From Alternaria dauci (Eukaryota; Ascomycota; Dothideomycetes; Pleosporales; Pleosporaceae): a DNA stretch of 64,000 bases. Numbering within the stretch: position 1 is the stretch's first letter; the number at the start of each line of letters is the position of its first letter. The position numbers were made by a program, and so were the translations under genes. Location of the stretch: NCBI RefSeq assembly GCF_042100115.1, contig NC_091272.1, positions 3,596,001 through 3,660,000 of the forward strand. Reading direction: 5' to 3'. Below are positions 23,039 to 34,103 of this stretch, one piece after another. Below the pieces are notes generated by a model that saw nothing but the letters and a program-made list of their open reading frames with translations, had not been told where the DNA came from and did not search any database.

Positions 23039-25824
23039 GAAAACGAGGATGTTGAAGCTCACGAGACTTTGCAGCAACACAACATTGTGGCCTGTAAGAG
23101 CATCAAGAAAGAAGACAATACGACATGGAACAAGCTTTTGAGAGAGGCAGCAACTTTAAGGGAGCGCAGGCACGACCACATTGTCCCACTTCTGGCCAGT
23201 TTCACTGCAGGTCGATTCAATCGTGAGCCGAATGAGAGGCAAGAATATTTGTGGTTGTTGATGCCTTACGCCCAGGCAGGAAGCATGGAGACTTGGCTTG
23301 AGAAGAGTCCAGATCTTCCAAAACAAGGATCGGTAAGCTTGGAGAATGACTCGTTTCGACAACGCCACGTACGAGAGACTATGCTGGGACTTGTCTCGGC
23401 TTTGGCGTATATTCACAGAGAAATCAACGGCATGATCGGGTTTCACCATGACATCAAGCCCAACAACATCATTCTGTTCCTAGAACCGAAGCCTACGTGG
23501 AAGATTTGCGACTTTGGAACGGCCAATCTCAAAGATCCAAAGGAAGGTACTGGAACTGCCTTTACACCTGAAAACGTATTTGGGACATATACGTACCGTC
23601 CACCAGAATACTTCAAAGATGAGGGTGTCGCACAACATGGACGGGCCTTCGATGTTTACTCTCTTGGATGCGTAATGCTTGAACTAGCGACGGTCTTCAC
23701 ATATGGTTGGAAGCCAGACGGTCTGCCTACATTCAAGCGACAGAGACGAGACGCCTCCGAAAATGTTTACCAGGGAAACCTCAAACCAAAAGAGGATGTA
23801 TCTTTTCACAACAGCCCGAAGGCTGTGGGAAGTTGGATAAAACATCTTAGAAGCAAAACCGAAGCGGCTGAAGATCCCAAGAAAGTGTGCGATATCATAC
23901 AAGTACTGGATGTAATTTCGGAAATGCTTTTGTCTCGCTATGAACGAATATTTGCCTGGGAAGTCGAGATGGATCTATACGAGATCTTCAACCCGGACGC
24001 CTCTGTGGAAGATCGGGCTAAGCGACTTCGAAATATCGTTCAGCCATCTGCAACACCCCTCGACCAGACTAAAGAACAACACAACCCAATGAGACGAGCG
24101 ATCCAACGCAACAAAGGCCATTGGTATACTGAGATCCTTCAAGGGCGGGATTGGTATTATAGTGCGCGCTCCTTATCTAGGAGATCTACTCTCAGGGCGT
24201 TCGATCTTGACCATGGCAAACGCAGACCTCGTACGAATCTGGAGAAAGTTGCAACAACCCAACAATTTAGATCCGCGCATTTCTTTGGGCGTCACAACAT
24301 CCACGAGAGGATTATCAGTGGGTTCCAAGGGCACAACACAGTCATTGGCCTTTACGGAAAATCAGGAGTAGGGTGAGTCTATGTGCGGCCCTTGGATATT
24401 TTCTCGACTAATACAAAAGCAGCAAGTCTCACTCAGCCTATTACTATGCTTTTGGCTTCCAAGAGCCAAGGGATCTCAACGACCAAAAGCATACACTCTG
24501 GGTCGACTGCACATGCTTGAATAAGATACGTGAATCGTTACAGGGCACGATACCGTCAGAATTCAACAATCCTTCCATCCTGTCCTCAGTCTCCGATTGG
24601 CTAAGGAATGAAGAAACTGGTCCTTGGATTATGGTGCTCGATGGTCTTGAGGACGAAGCAATTGCCCAAGAACTCAACCAAGTGCTACCAATAGCCAATG
24701 GAGAGATCCTCATCACCGCGAAGAACAAGATCGTCTTGACCGAGTTTCTTAACGTCAACAACAAAGATGTTTTCATTCACATGGAAGACCTGCCACCCCT
24801 GACGGCTAGCTACATCTTTGACTCTCATATCAACAGAGATCTAATCACGAATATGGAGTCCAGGAATTTCGTTGTCGGACGGCTTCCACTGCCTACACTC
24901 ATCATCTCTATGGCAGACTATATGAATCGTACAGACTATACAACACAAAACCTGCAAGACGATGAATGCAGTGGAGCCAGTCATACCATTGAAAAGCAAT
25001 ACAGTGACTTCTCAGAACGCTTACTCAGTCCTCTATTCCTGAGCTCCGGTGGGAGCAGGGTCACCCGAAAATTAGACCTATTGGGCGAAATGTCTTGCTT
25101 GGATGCCTCAAGAATTGACTTTGCGCTTCTCCGACAAGTTCATACCAGGCCTGATAGGCTACAATCTCAACTCAGTGGTCTGGAACAATGTTCTTTGATC
25201 TCAACCGTAGAAAACCGAGTCTACACTATGCAGCAGTACGTCCAGGTTGCAGTGTTGCAGTGGTTTCAGGCTCACGGGGGAGATGGACGCCTGCTACAGC
25301 TCTTCGCGACGGCGCTCTGCATGCTGTACAAGCGCTACGACGACGAAACACAGGCAACCTACAAACGGGTAAAAGGCAAGTCAAGGATACCTTCGAGACA
25401 CTGGAAACTACCGTACAAGCCGCATTTTGACCGGTTTCTCGAATTTGCACGCAAGAACAAGACCAAAGCTAGAGCGAAGGAGTTCGCATCCTACAAAATC
25501 GACGGAATTGATGTGATGGTCACTGCTGTCGTTACCTTTTCGAAGCTTTACTTGGAAGAGCACCGCTATGATGACGCCATCTGTGTGCTTGAGTTCGTGG
25601 ACGACATGTATACTCGATCAGAGAGGCGCTACGAGCTCAAGCGTCTCCTCATTCGAGCATATCTTGAAAAGCCACTGCAGGACGAGTATAACAGTCAATG
25701 GAGCAAAATTGCTAATCTCTCAGCGGAGCTGATCAATGATGCGGACAAGAACAACAATATTGGGCGCAAATGGGCCCTCGTGCTTGATCTCGCTCGATTC
25801 TATACTGAGTCGCATCAACCGTAA
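23039..25824 (+). CDS. protein kinase fused to STAND NTPase (NLR-like), 5' end unresolved, ends at an in-frame TAA
   Basis: Exons 23039-24372 and 24423-25824; 23039 is only the first base after an upstream stop in frame, no ATG is near it, so a 5' exon is missing from the model or lost. Kinase landmarks: beta3 lysine in IVACKSIKK, catalytic loop FHHDIKPNN (His-His-Asp instead of His-Arg-Asp), metal-binding CDFGTANL, and YRPPEYF for the APE region. About 110 residues later comes the Walker A loop GLYGKSGVGKS, whose codons are interrupted by a 50-nt intron, then LWVDCTC, WIMVLDGLED (Walker B-like) and a helical region. This order kinase-NTPase-helical repeats is that of fungal NLR-like receptors, which take part in non-self recognition and cell death. 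The glycine-rich loop of the kinase is not in the open frame. See the next entry for the continuation beyond the stop. Confidence 0.8.
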
Positions 25825-26628
25825 AAAGCCTTGCGGGAATTGAAATGTGTCTGGGAATTTGAGATGAACGTGAAACATGGCGAGGTCAAGCTTGACATCA
25901 ACCTAGAATTGCAACTCGACAAATCCGAGCAGCGGAAACTTGCTGTGCAGCGCAAAATTGAAGAAGGTAGAGTCCATTTCATGAACGGCAGGCTTCAACT
26001 CCACCAAGGGCTTCGTGAAGCGGCAGCAAAGAAGACTGAAAAGGCTATCAATTTCTGTGAGGATGCCAGACAAGGAATCACATCATGGCAGTTGGATCAT
26101 GACGAGAAATGGGCTATGGAGATTGAAGAGATGATTTCGGAAGCCTGCGCTGAAATCGACAAGCCAGCGGAACTGGACAAGGCAGAGACAATACTCGAAC
26201 GCCATCTGGAAAGGCTCAGAAGGGTTCAAGACCACGAAGGCGCGGAGCATGCAGCCAAACGAATCTGGGACATCGAGTGCAAGCAAGCAAATATATGGAT
26301 CAAGAGAAATGACAAGAAGCACCGAGAAGATGCCATCAAGCTACTCAAAAACAGACTGGAAAGATACAAAGACATCTACGGGGACAAGGACGCATGTACA
26401 CGTAATTGTGCCTATCTTCTCCGATCTGCGCTCAAGAAAGATGACCAGGACGAGGATGTCAGACTGCTCGAACAGCAGTATCAACTACGAGAGATGAGCG
26501 CTGTGCGAGTGCCCACAGTGAAACGGACGGGTAAGTACCTGTCGCTATCAAGTCAGCCGTGGTGGCCGGTGGTCCTGATTTTTTTCATAGCTCACTACCT
26601 CTTCCATGTATTGTTGAGTCGGTGGTGA
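25825..26628 (+). pseudogene. C-terminal part of the kinase-STAND gene beyond an in-frame stop, with membrane anchor
   Basis: The same reading frame continues directly after TAA (25822-25824) for 267 codons. The protein is a Lys/Glu-rich helical region resembling the tail of TPR-like repeats and ends in a hydrophobic helix WWPVVLIFFIAHYLFHVLL at the C-terminus. First in-frame ATG is 25864. The stop codon differs from Gln (CAA) by one C-to-T change in a CpA context, the preference of repeat-induced point mutation. Alternatives: a sequencing error, a separate downstream gene starting at 25864, or a truncated but working receptor without its anchor. Confidence 0.55.
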
Positions 26629-26922
26629 ATCAAAGTCGCTGGACGTGGACATAGCAAGCCAAATGTCAGTTCGCTGATTCAGTCATACAGAAAGGGTAAA
26701 TGGCCGGCTATGATTGATCATGCAGGTTTTGTTGACGAAGATGAAGTTTGAAGTGCTCACTTGTTGTCCACGCACCGTTTGCTGTAACTTCTTTCATTCA
26801 CATGAGACATATAGAAGACATAATGCAATCCACTTGCTCGCTTTTCCAACCACGATGTGTATGAAAGTTGATACTTTTCTGCTCGAATGTATCTTACACG
26901 ACGTCCTTCTTTCCTGATTTTG
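26629..26922. other. intergenic segment
   Basis: About 290 bp following the kinase-STAND locus; A/T-rich in places, with no gene or repeat that I can support. Confidence 0.35.
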
Positions 26923-27402
26923 TTACACTGCAGCCACCAGCCTTTCTAACATGCTATCGGCCTCTTCCATCATGTCCTCGGCTCGATCGAATCTGGTCCA
27001 AACGGGAATGACTCTGAGCTTTCGCGCTACACCATCGCCTTGATCGAAGACATCCATTTCCTGCCCTGCATGCGAACTTCAAGATTGGCCCAAATGATCA
27101 ACTCGCGGACACAACTGAAATCATATCACAAGGATGCCTCATCTATCTGCAATCATGGACTGTATATTACACCATGAATTAATGCAATAGATGATGTGAA
27201 CGCACCGGAGTGGCTCCATAGACGCACGGGTATTGGAGGCCTCACGGCGCAGACTAACAAGGGTTTGTAGCACAGCGAGACCATTGGCCGTGGGTACGCG
27301 ACCCGCAAGCTCTGCATCGCAGAGTGAAGGAGAGCATAGTTGACGGTTGGAGTGTTGAGAGATATAAGCGATAAAAAGTATTGGATCACGGTTGTGCTTC
27401 AT
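26923..27402 (-). pseudogene. decayed gene relic of unknown family
   Basis: Minus-strand reading frame from 27402 (MKHNRDPILFIAYISQH...) to about 27206, an intron-like gap 27115-27205 (GTGCGT..TTTCAG, 91 nt), then CVRELIIWANLEVRMQG up to ~27062, where the frame must shift by one base near the run 27061-27068 to continue as QEMDVFDQGDGVARKL and end at TAA 26923. Both sides of the shift have protein-like composition and codon use, so a one-base loss is the likely cause. No family is recognised. It follows the interrupted kinase-STAND gene, suggesting this stretch is a decaying region. Confidence 0.3.
27353..27381. repeat. 29-bp dispersed repeat, copy 2
   Basis: Counterpart of 19884-19912; this copy is the A/T-richer one at each of the four transition differences, the direction expected from C-to-T decay. 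Confidence 0.5.
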
Positions 27403-27539
27403 GTTTTTACTCTAGTCGATGTATGCATGTATGAGATAGGAGTTTTGCTCACCTAGGCAGCACAAGCAATTAGAAACAAACATTCTAAAACCTCTTAAAT
27501 ACGCAGCCTATGATAGTTCCGTATGAAATCCTCTTCTTT

Positions 27540-28682
27540 TTAAAGAATTCCCTGTTTTCCAAACTGTCTTCCTAGCCACTCACTGATCCTCTCCACCACC
27601 GGCCCAGGGTTCTCATATGTCACCCAATGTTGTGCCTTCACCATCTCCGCCTGCTCCAGGCGCGGCAACAACCCCCTCTGAATACTCGGGATCAGCGTTT
27701 CTGGTCTACACACCAAGTCTTCCGTAGCACCGATGTACAACACGGGAATGTCAAGTTTGTCAGCTGTATCAGGGAGCACCCTGTCACTTTCGTATTGCAC
27801 GTTGGTGGTATTAGCTTTATACCAATTGAAGGGTGCGGCCATGCTGTCGCGGGCGAACCGGGAGAGAAAGGCGGATTTGAAGGCAGGTGATTCGGCGAAG
27901 GGGCGTAGGCGTATGGGGGTCGTGGCGCCATTGACGAGGTACTAGTTTGAGGTTAGCGGGAGTTGTGGTGAAGTCATACATGACCGTGTAGGTAGGTAGT
28001 TTGGTCTTGGTGGAGGTCTTTTTGCGATTTGGGCAATTCATGTAGATGTAAAATGACTTACCTCGCGCAATGCACCTGGCGTGCAGAAAAGGTCTTTCAT
28101 TGTTTCTCCTTGGCCATGCATGACATGGTATAAACGCTCCAGATTCTTGTCCACGAGTTCTGCGCCGTCGTCGGCGGTAAAGACTTCCCAGTAAGAGAAG
28201 ATTCGGTATCCAAAGTGTTTCTCGGTCGTGTCGTTCATCGTTTTGAGGTCGAAAGGTTCGCGGAATAGAGGAGTGTATGGTACATTGAGATTGATGAGTC
28301 CGACGACTCGGTCTGGGTAGTGTTGGCACAATCGACTGGCGGCAACGGAACCCCAGTCGTGGCCAATGGATACCACCTTCTCGTGTTGCTCTGCTTCGAT
28401 GATTTCAACCAAGTCATTGGCCATGCCGTCCCAGCAGTATGCAGAGGTATCAGTGGGTTTGTCGGTACCGTCGTAACCCAGCATGTCTGGGACGATGATG
28501 GGGTACTTCGAGCGAAGGGGGCCAGCGACGTCCGCCCACATAGCAGCGTGGTCGGGCCATCCGTGTAGGAATAAGAGGGCGGGGAGACTCTTGTCGCCTG
28601 TGGAGGTGTAGTAGGTGTATGTGTAGCCTCTTGAGGTCTTGAGAGTCTTCTTCTCAAAAGCGTCCATGGTTATTTTTGACAC
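27540..28682 (-). CDS. epoxide hydrolase-like alpha/beta-hydrolase
   Basis: 340 aa from exons 28682-28062 and 27941-27540; the 120-nt intron (GTAAGT..ACTAG) is longer than most here. Features of soluble epoxide hydrolases: the oxyanion motif HGWPD, the nucleophile elbow GHDWGS with Asp instead of Ser (hallmark of epoxide hydrolases and dehalogenases), the acid Asp in YIGATEDLVC and the catalytic His in AQHWVTYENP. Expected reaction is hydrolysis of an epoxide to a diol, for detoxification or fatty-acid epoxide turnover. No signal peptide is seen. The start could also be the second Met (MDAFEKK, 28667). The 3' end is at 27540. Confidence 0.9.
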
Positions 28683-29337
28683 TAGGGAAGTGATGACAAG
28701 ATTTAGAATTCAAATAATAAAAGTGCTACAAGATATGGAAAAAGAATATATCAAAGGCAGAGTAGGAGATTTATACTTGCGATAGTCTACGTACACAGTA
28801 GGCCTCCAAGGAGACTGAAAAAGCAACTTTACACTCTCGTACGTACGTAACCTACGGAAGTCGAGCCGAGCTAGGCCTTAGAAGTACTAGGGACGAGCGG
28901 AACCAACTTGGTTTTGCGCCGTAACGTCACCAAGCCCCTGAAAATCAGCGGTTTCAGTTCCGCTCATGCCAGGCTCATTACTAAGTAACACTGGAGCATG
29001 AACACACACATATGAATACATATATGGTTATTAGCTATGGTGGCGATGGTGCTGTGTCATTACTAATTGAATGTCCAGCAGGAGCTTGCTGAACATGAAG
29101 AGTGCGGTATAAGCGCCGGTAGCGCCGTTTTAGGCACCTAGATTGTACACCGTAAGTCCACTCAACACTAAGAAATCAGTACCTTTTATTACAAACCAAA
29201 GCCATACAATCAACCGTTCCCCACAGCTCAAACCCAATGATCATCGCGATACAGTAGGCCTGCACTGAGATCGGAAAGCGAACTCTACACACTCGTTCTT
29301 TTTTTCGCGTTCTTCCGCGCAGATCGACAATGTGGGT
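28683..29337. other. intergenic region with a repeat pair
   Basis: 655 bp between two minus-strand genes with no coding content. Holds ACGTACGTA and other simple self-complementary tracts (near 28838-28850) and two direct copies of a ~46-bp segment (28795-28840 and 29251-29296). Confidence 0.4.
28795..29296. repeat. imperfect ~46-bp direct repeat flanking ~410 bp
   Basis: Copies 28795-28840 and 29251-29296 both start ACAGTAGGCCT and end in TACAC-C-CTCG-type sequence, about three quarters identical without gaps. They could be the ends of an old inserted element, but no coding remnant or target duplication is seen between them. Confidence 0.4.
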
Positions 29338-30992
29338 CTACAACGGATTCGCTCCTTTAGGAAGCTTAACCTTGAATACGAGAACCTGAGTGTCTAGATT
29401 GTAGCCAGACGCATCAGCGTACTTGTTCTGACCGAAGTTGATGTAGCCTACGTTTCGTTAGTATGGACCCATCGATCAAGGGGAACAACTTGCCGTTCTG
29501 CGTGATGAAGTCATTGTCCGCAAAAGAAACGAGGTAGTACTGCTTTCCTTCATCCTCGTGTTGCCTCCCGCTTCTGCCAATCTTGTCGTCCTTGTCTACG
29601 GGCAACACTGCGAAGCTCTCCCACTTCTCGTTCAGCAGGTTTGCGTCTTGTGCGCCACCATTACGGACACCAAATCTGCCCAGCTGGTCGTTGTTGTTAT
29701 AGGAAAGCCACGGGCAGTAGGTAGCAGGTACGATGTTGCTCTTCAGCACACCATCTTCACTTGCGATCTGTCCACCGATAGCGTCGGTCGCTGTACCTGC
29801 GACGTTTGTAGCCTCGGAGATATCGATTACGTCCGCGTTGCGGTAGATGGACTCGCTACTCTCTGCGCCATGGCCAGCATCGGAGTCGCGCGCTAGCACG
29901 AGGAATTGCGTTTCAGAGATGTAGTAGAGTTCGGACTGGCCAGCGACGCGTCCGGTTGGTAGGACGGGTAGTTGAACAGCATACTCTGCCTCTAGCGTGG
30001 TTTTGTCGTCTTTGACGCGGTACTTGAGGAGGCGAGTGTTGCGACGCTTTTTCGAAGAGCTGCCGCCGTCCTGGATCGTGGAACTCTGGAGCATGGTGTA
30101 GAGGTACTTGCCATCTGGGCTAGCGGTCAGGGCTTCTAAGCCTTGGTTGTTGCCTCGGCCATTGTCTGGATCTTCTGGTGTGGTTTCCAAGTCAGGGTTG
30201 TAGATTGGTGGAGAGGCCGCATTGAAACTCTCAGTACCGTTACGACGCGGAACAAGGGCCTCTGGAGTGCGAACGGCCCTGACCATCTTGCCACCCTTGT
30301 CAAACTGGTAGACATAGGCGGCGTATTCATCGCTAATCCAGAAAGACTTGTCGTCTCCAAGGACCAATCCCTCGGTGTCTAGCGGGACACGGGCGCCACC
30401 AGGACCATCCTGGCCAAAGCCATTGCCGGTATCTGCAATGTTCAGCATTATGGAATCCAGTTTGATTGGAAAACTCACATTTGGCAAGAGGAAGAGTGGG
30501 AAATCCAGGATAAGTAATGGTGTTGGTTGGGTCAAGACCTGTCAAGGGCGTACCGTCGGGTCCCGTGAGGAGAAGGGTGTCGACGTAAGAGAACTGGAAG
30601 TTTGGACTGGCTGGATTTTCAAGGGTCGCTTCCACCGGTGTGAAGGTGACGCTGAACTTATGGATGCGGGTCTGGGTGTTTTGAGTACCCTGAGTATTCC
30701 AGCCACGGTCAGGGAGGCCCCAGACGACACCCTGATAAGCGCCTTTCTTGTACTTCCAGGACTTCTTCTCAAAAGCGATGGCACTTCCAATGCCACCAAT
30801 GGTATCGCCAAACTTGTCACGGGCGTCACTAGCTAGTTTGCCGTAACCGGCGAGCTCTTCATAGGTGTACAGCTTGCCATTGCAGGTGGTGGTGTTTGCC
30901 GCGGTCGTAGAACTAGCACGAGCGATGACCGGGTCAGCAATGACATGACTGACCGGAAGCGCCAGGAGGCTGAGCGAAGCGGCGAACAACAT
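29338..30992 (-). CDS. secreted phytase-like (esterase-like) beta-propeller protein
   Basis: 520 aa from exons 30992-30479, 30432-29494 and 29447-29338. Start chosen at 30992 (MLFAASLSLLALPVSHVIA) because it gives a clean signal peptide; an in-frame Met 20 codons upstream would hide it. The body fits the 'esterase-like activity of phytase' family (PF13449): GVVWGLPDRGWN, DTEGLVLGDDKSFWISDEY, NQGLEALTASPDGKYLY and SYNNNDQLGRFG are typical calcium-binding propeller segments. The second intron (29448-29493, 46 nt) is a GC-AG intron: donor GCAAGT, branch CTAAC, acceptor TAG. Phosphate release from organic phosphates is the family expectation; activity of fungal members is poorly known. Confidence 0.88.
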
Positions 30993-32103
30993 GGTGAGAA
31001 GTGATTGAGTGTCGTGTGCCTGACAGGGGAGTTTGGAGCAGATCAAGAACATGTATTAATACCTGCGAGTAGGAGGGCCATCCCGCAATGACGCGACCCG
31101 ACAGCCAGGCACACGAGGCTATCTTGCATGTATTGCCAACGAACGAACTACACGTGCGCTGTCTGTTTGGCTGCAACCGACGAGGCTATAGCCCTTAGTT
31201 GCAGCATGGCGTTCGTGAGAGCCGTGCAAAGAGGCAAATGGCACCGAAGAGACGAGGTGTAGGAAGGAATCCTTCTCCTGGGATGTCACTAAATCATACC
31301 AGCAAGCGCCATGGGAGTTCAGGTTGTTTGTAGATCCCCCAATGATGACGCGACGTTTGCGGAAGTGAACGCGCACGTTGTTCGAGGACCCCTCGTGAGT
31401 CGCTGGCCGGCAATAATTGCCTAGACGGCGCTATACCCTATTTGGCAGGCTGCATGTGAGTTAATACAACTCGGACGGACACTTGGAATCACATATCTTG
31501 GACTCTGCCAACGGCTCTCGACCCGAACCTTGACATCAGAATTCGATAGGGAGCCAAAGGCTCATGCCGCCCGGCGCTCGGAGACGCTTCCTGATAAAGA
31601 CCCTGGAAAGTAGGAGCATACCACCTCGACTCGCCCCTGCGCTGAGACGTCGATACTGTACAATATCAGAGGGGCAGCAATATCAGTAAGACGAGATCTT
31701 GATTGTGAATGCGTTCTCACAGGCGCTAATCTGTGCTTCTTTCCCTTTTCCAGCTTTCCAAGAAGCTGCAGTTTTCCTAGCCAGAAGATGGAGCAGTGCG
31801 CATTCAGCTGTGACTTCTCAAAGTCGACTGGTCTCAGTCTTGGAAAGAGCAAGACACCTGGTTCCGAGGGCACTGCTCTTTTTCCATGCCTGTTCTATTT
31901 TCGTTGCCCTGTCTCAACTGAACACACGTTACTTTGCGACAGAATTCTCATCCTAGGGCCCTCGTACCACTGGCTTCCGAATTCCCTACATTCCGATCCA
32001 TCTATAACGACAAATTGATCCCCTCTTACCATCCGATTCGAACGCTGGTATATCTCGCCCCGTCTGCGGCTGACATTACCACCCGTCGTGGCTGGCAACA
32101 ACG
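30993..32103. promoter_or_regulatory. divergent intergenic region
   Basis: 1.1 kb between the phytase-like gene (-) and the unknown gene at 32104 (+). Short open frames overlap in several frames without coding character. No repeat or RNA recognised. Confidence 0.35.
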
Positions 32104-34103
32104 ATGCTTGGAGCTTCTGGCGATGGCCTAATTACAACACTCACCTCATACCTCACAACCGATAAAGCTACGCCTTCTGAAGTCCCTCATCATCCATTTG
32201 ATCCACACGAAGAACCGTATCCTACCTCGGCAACGACTGCCTACCATGATGCTGGAACAGGACTATCAGCGGGACCTTTTTCGAAGACGATCCATAGACA
32301 CTCGTTGAAGAGATCCGTTAGCGAACTGGTAAACTCTCTGGTGCACGAACTGCGTCTGAGGCATTTGCTGATTTCGCTCGTCGGCATTTTAGGTTGTACC
32401 AAGTCAAGTGCGGAACGAGCGCTTAACAGCAACCGCAGCGCTGTATACAGTACGCTTCAAGGGAGACGAGCGACATAGAGCCCACCCAGTCCCTCGCCCT
32501 ACCTCTCAGCGTTCCATCAGCAACTCTCGACATGAATTCAAGTCTCGCTATCATGATCCAGCCATCTCGTTTGTGAACCTCCAAAAGCAACTTGTTGAGC
32601 AAACCAAACCTGTGATCAGACGAAATCGTAAACCTAGTCCGCCTGAGAACGACATCGTCAGAAATTCCAGGTCAAAACCTACCAGATCCACTGCTATGCG
32701 CTCAGACTCAGAGCTGGATCCAGTACGATCGTTTGCAAACCCAAAAACGTGCAACTGTAATGTGACGCTGAAGCCATGCATCAAGAAAAAGGCAGAGAGT
32801 ACCACAATACCACCATCGGACGAACTGCCGGGAAATGCCGTCAATAATGAGCGAAAGCTTCTACGTCGTGTCAAAACAGTCGACTTTCAGGGGACTGGCT
32901 CAAAGCCATCTCTGCCGCTACCCCAAATGATCACCATACCAAAAGGTCCAACAGAGACCCTTAAGCATGATACCGGGGGTGGTACAAGGGCCGTCAAGCG
33001 GAATCCATCATGTCCCAACACAATAAGTACAGCGAAAGGCACTGTGGCAGAACCAGCTACTACGCGGACGGATGTACATGTCATCGCCATTGCTCCATCG
33101 TGGAACGCACAAGAGCTCGTCAATGACGACAGCGCTGATCCCGCAACACCCACTATGCAGATCATTGAGACAAAGAGTGGCAGTTATGAAGTGATTTGGG
33201 ATGACGTACCATCTGATCACACCATTAGGACAAGAGGGCGACGAAGCTCGTCAGCAAGTCATGCTCTAGAGACTGTTAGCCCAAGCGCCAAACGTGGTCT
33301 TGAGCGAGTCAACTCGAAGCTTGCGGGCTGGTCCGGAACGTGGAACAGTCCATCAGACAGCTTCAAGCCGACCATAGGTAACTTGAGACTGTACAATGTG
33401 CGCACAGAACATATGCTGATTCTGTACATCTACAGTGGTTGTTCCTGATGATGACGGTCGAACTACTCGCTATGACTGCACGGTGGACGAAGAGGAAGAC
33501 CTAGCAGTAGCAGTGCCTCCAAACAGCCGGATGACAAGCGGTGCGCCTTCTCGCATCTCATCCCGCCCCGTGAGTGCGCCTTTGACCAGAAGTGTGTCAT
33601 TTGAGGAGATATCGCCCCAGGACGCCTTACAAGAGACGCCACAGGCGGGGTCACCGCCTCTAGAGCAGTCTCTTGCCGTACCCAGTGTTGAAATCGGAGG
33701 ACGGAGGATGAAGATATCTGCAGGGGCTCGAAAGCTTTCGAACCTCGAAGAGACAGACACCAGGTTCCGTGATCATCGTGACTCCGTCACAATTGCACAT
33801 TCTCGCCTTGTGCATTCAGGCGCTGTGTCGCCTGAGCTGTTTGCACATAGTGATTCGGTTGCGCTGGGAAAGAAGCGCATGCATGCAAGAAACCATGCCG
33901 CGTCATCAGCGAAAACAATCTCGCGTCAGAAAGAAGCGTCGGTCGGATCATTAGCGCTCTTTGCCGATGAGGACATCTCACCAGTGTCACTACCTACTGT
34001 GAAAGAGCATGCTGCGCAGGGGCCTAGAAACAGCAGCTTGCCGTTCGTCTTCCACCCACCACAACAGGCTGCCAACACACGCCAAATAAGGGTAGTTGAG
34101 TAA
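32104..34103 (+). CDS. unknown 625-aa Ser/Arg-rich, largely disordered protein
   Basis: Exons 32104-32328, 32393-33377 and 33436-34103; introns of 64 and 58 nt (GTAAAC..TTTTAG and GTAACT..CTACAG) join the frames in register. No domain is recognised. The protein is rich in Ser, Arg, Pro and Thr, with short motifs such as CNCNVTLKPCIKKK and a well-ordered-looking stretch MQIIETKSGSYEVIWDDVP around residue ~350 that might be a short beta element or ligand peptide. Multiple R-x-x-S sites suggest phosphorylation. No signal peptide or membrane segment. The start is the first ATG of the frame. Splice support is good, the function is open. Confidence 0.7.

Noticed and set aside
25822..25866. An intron starting GTAAAA to remove the TAA in the STAND gene
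   Set aside because: The only nearby acceptor gives the wrong frame and there is no branch site.
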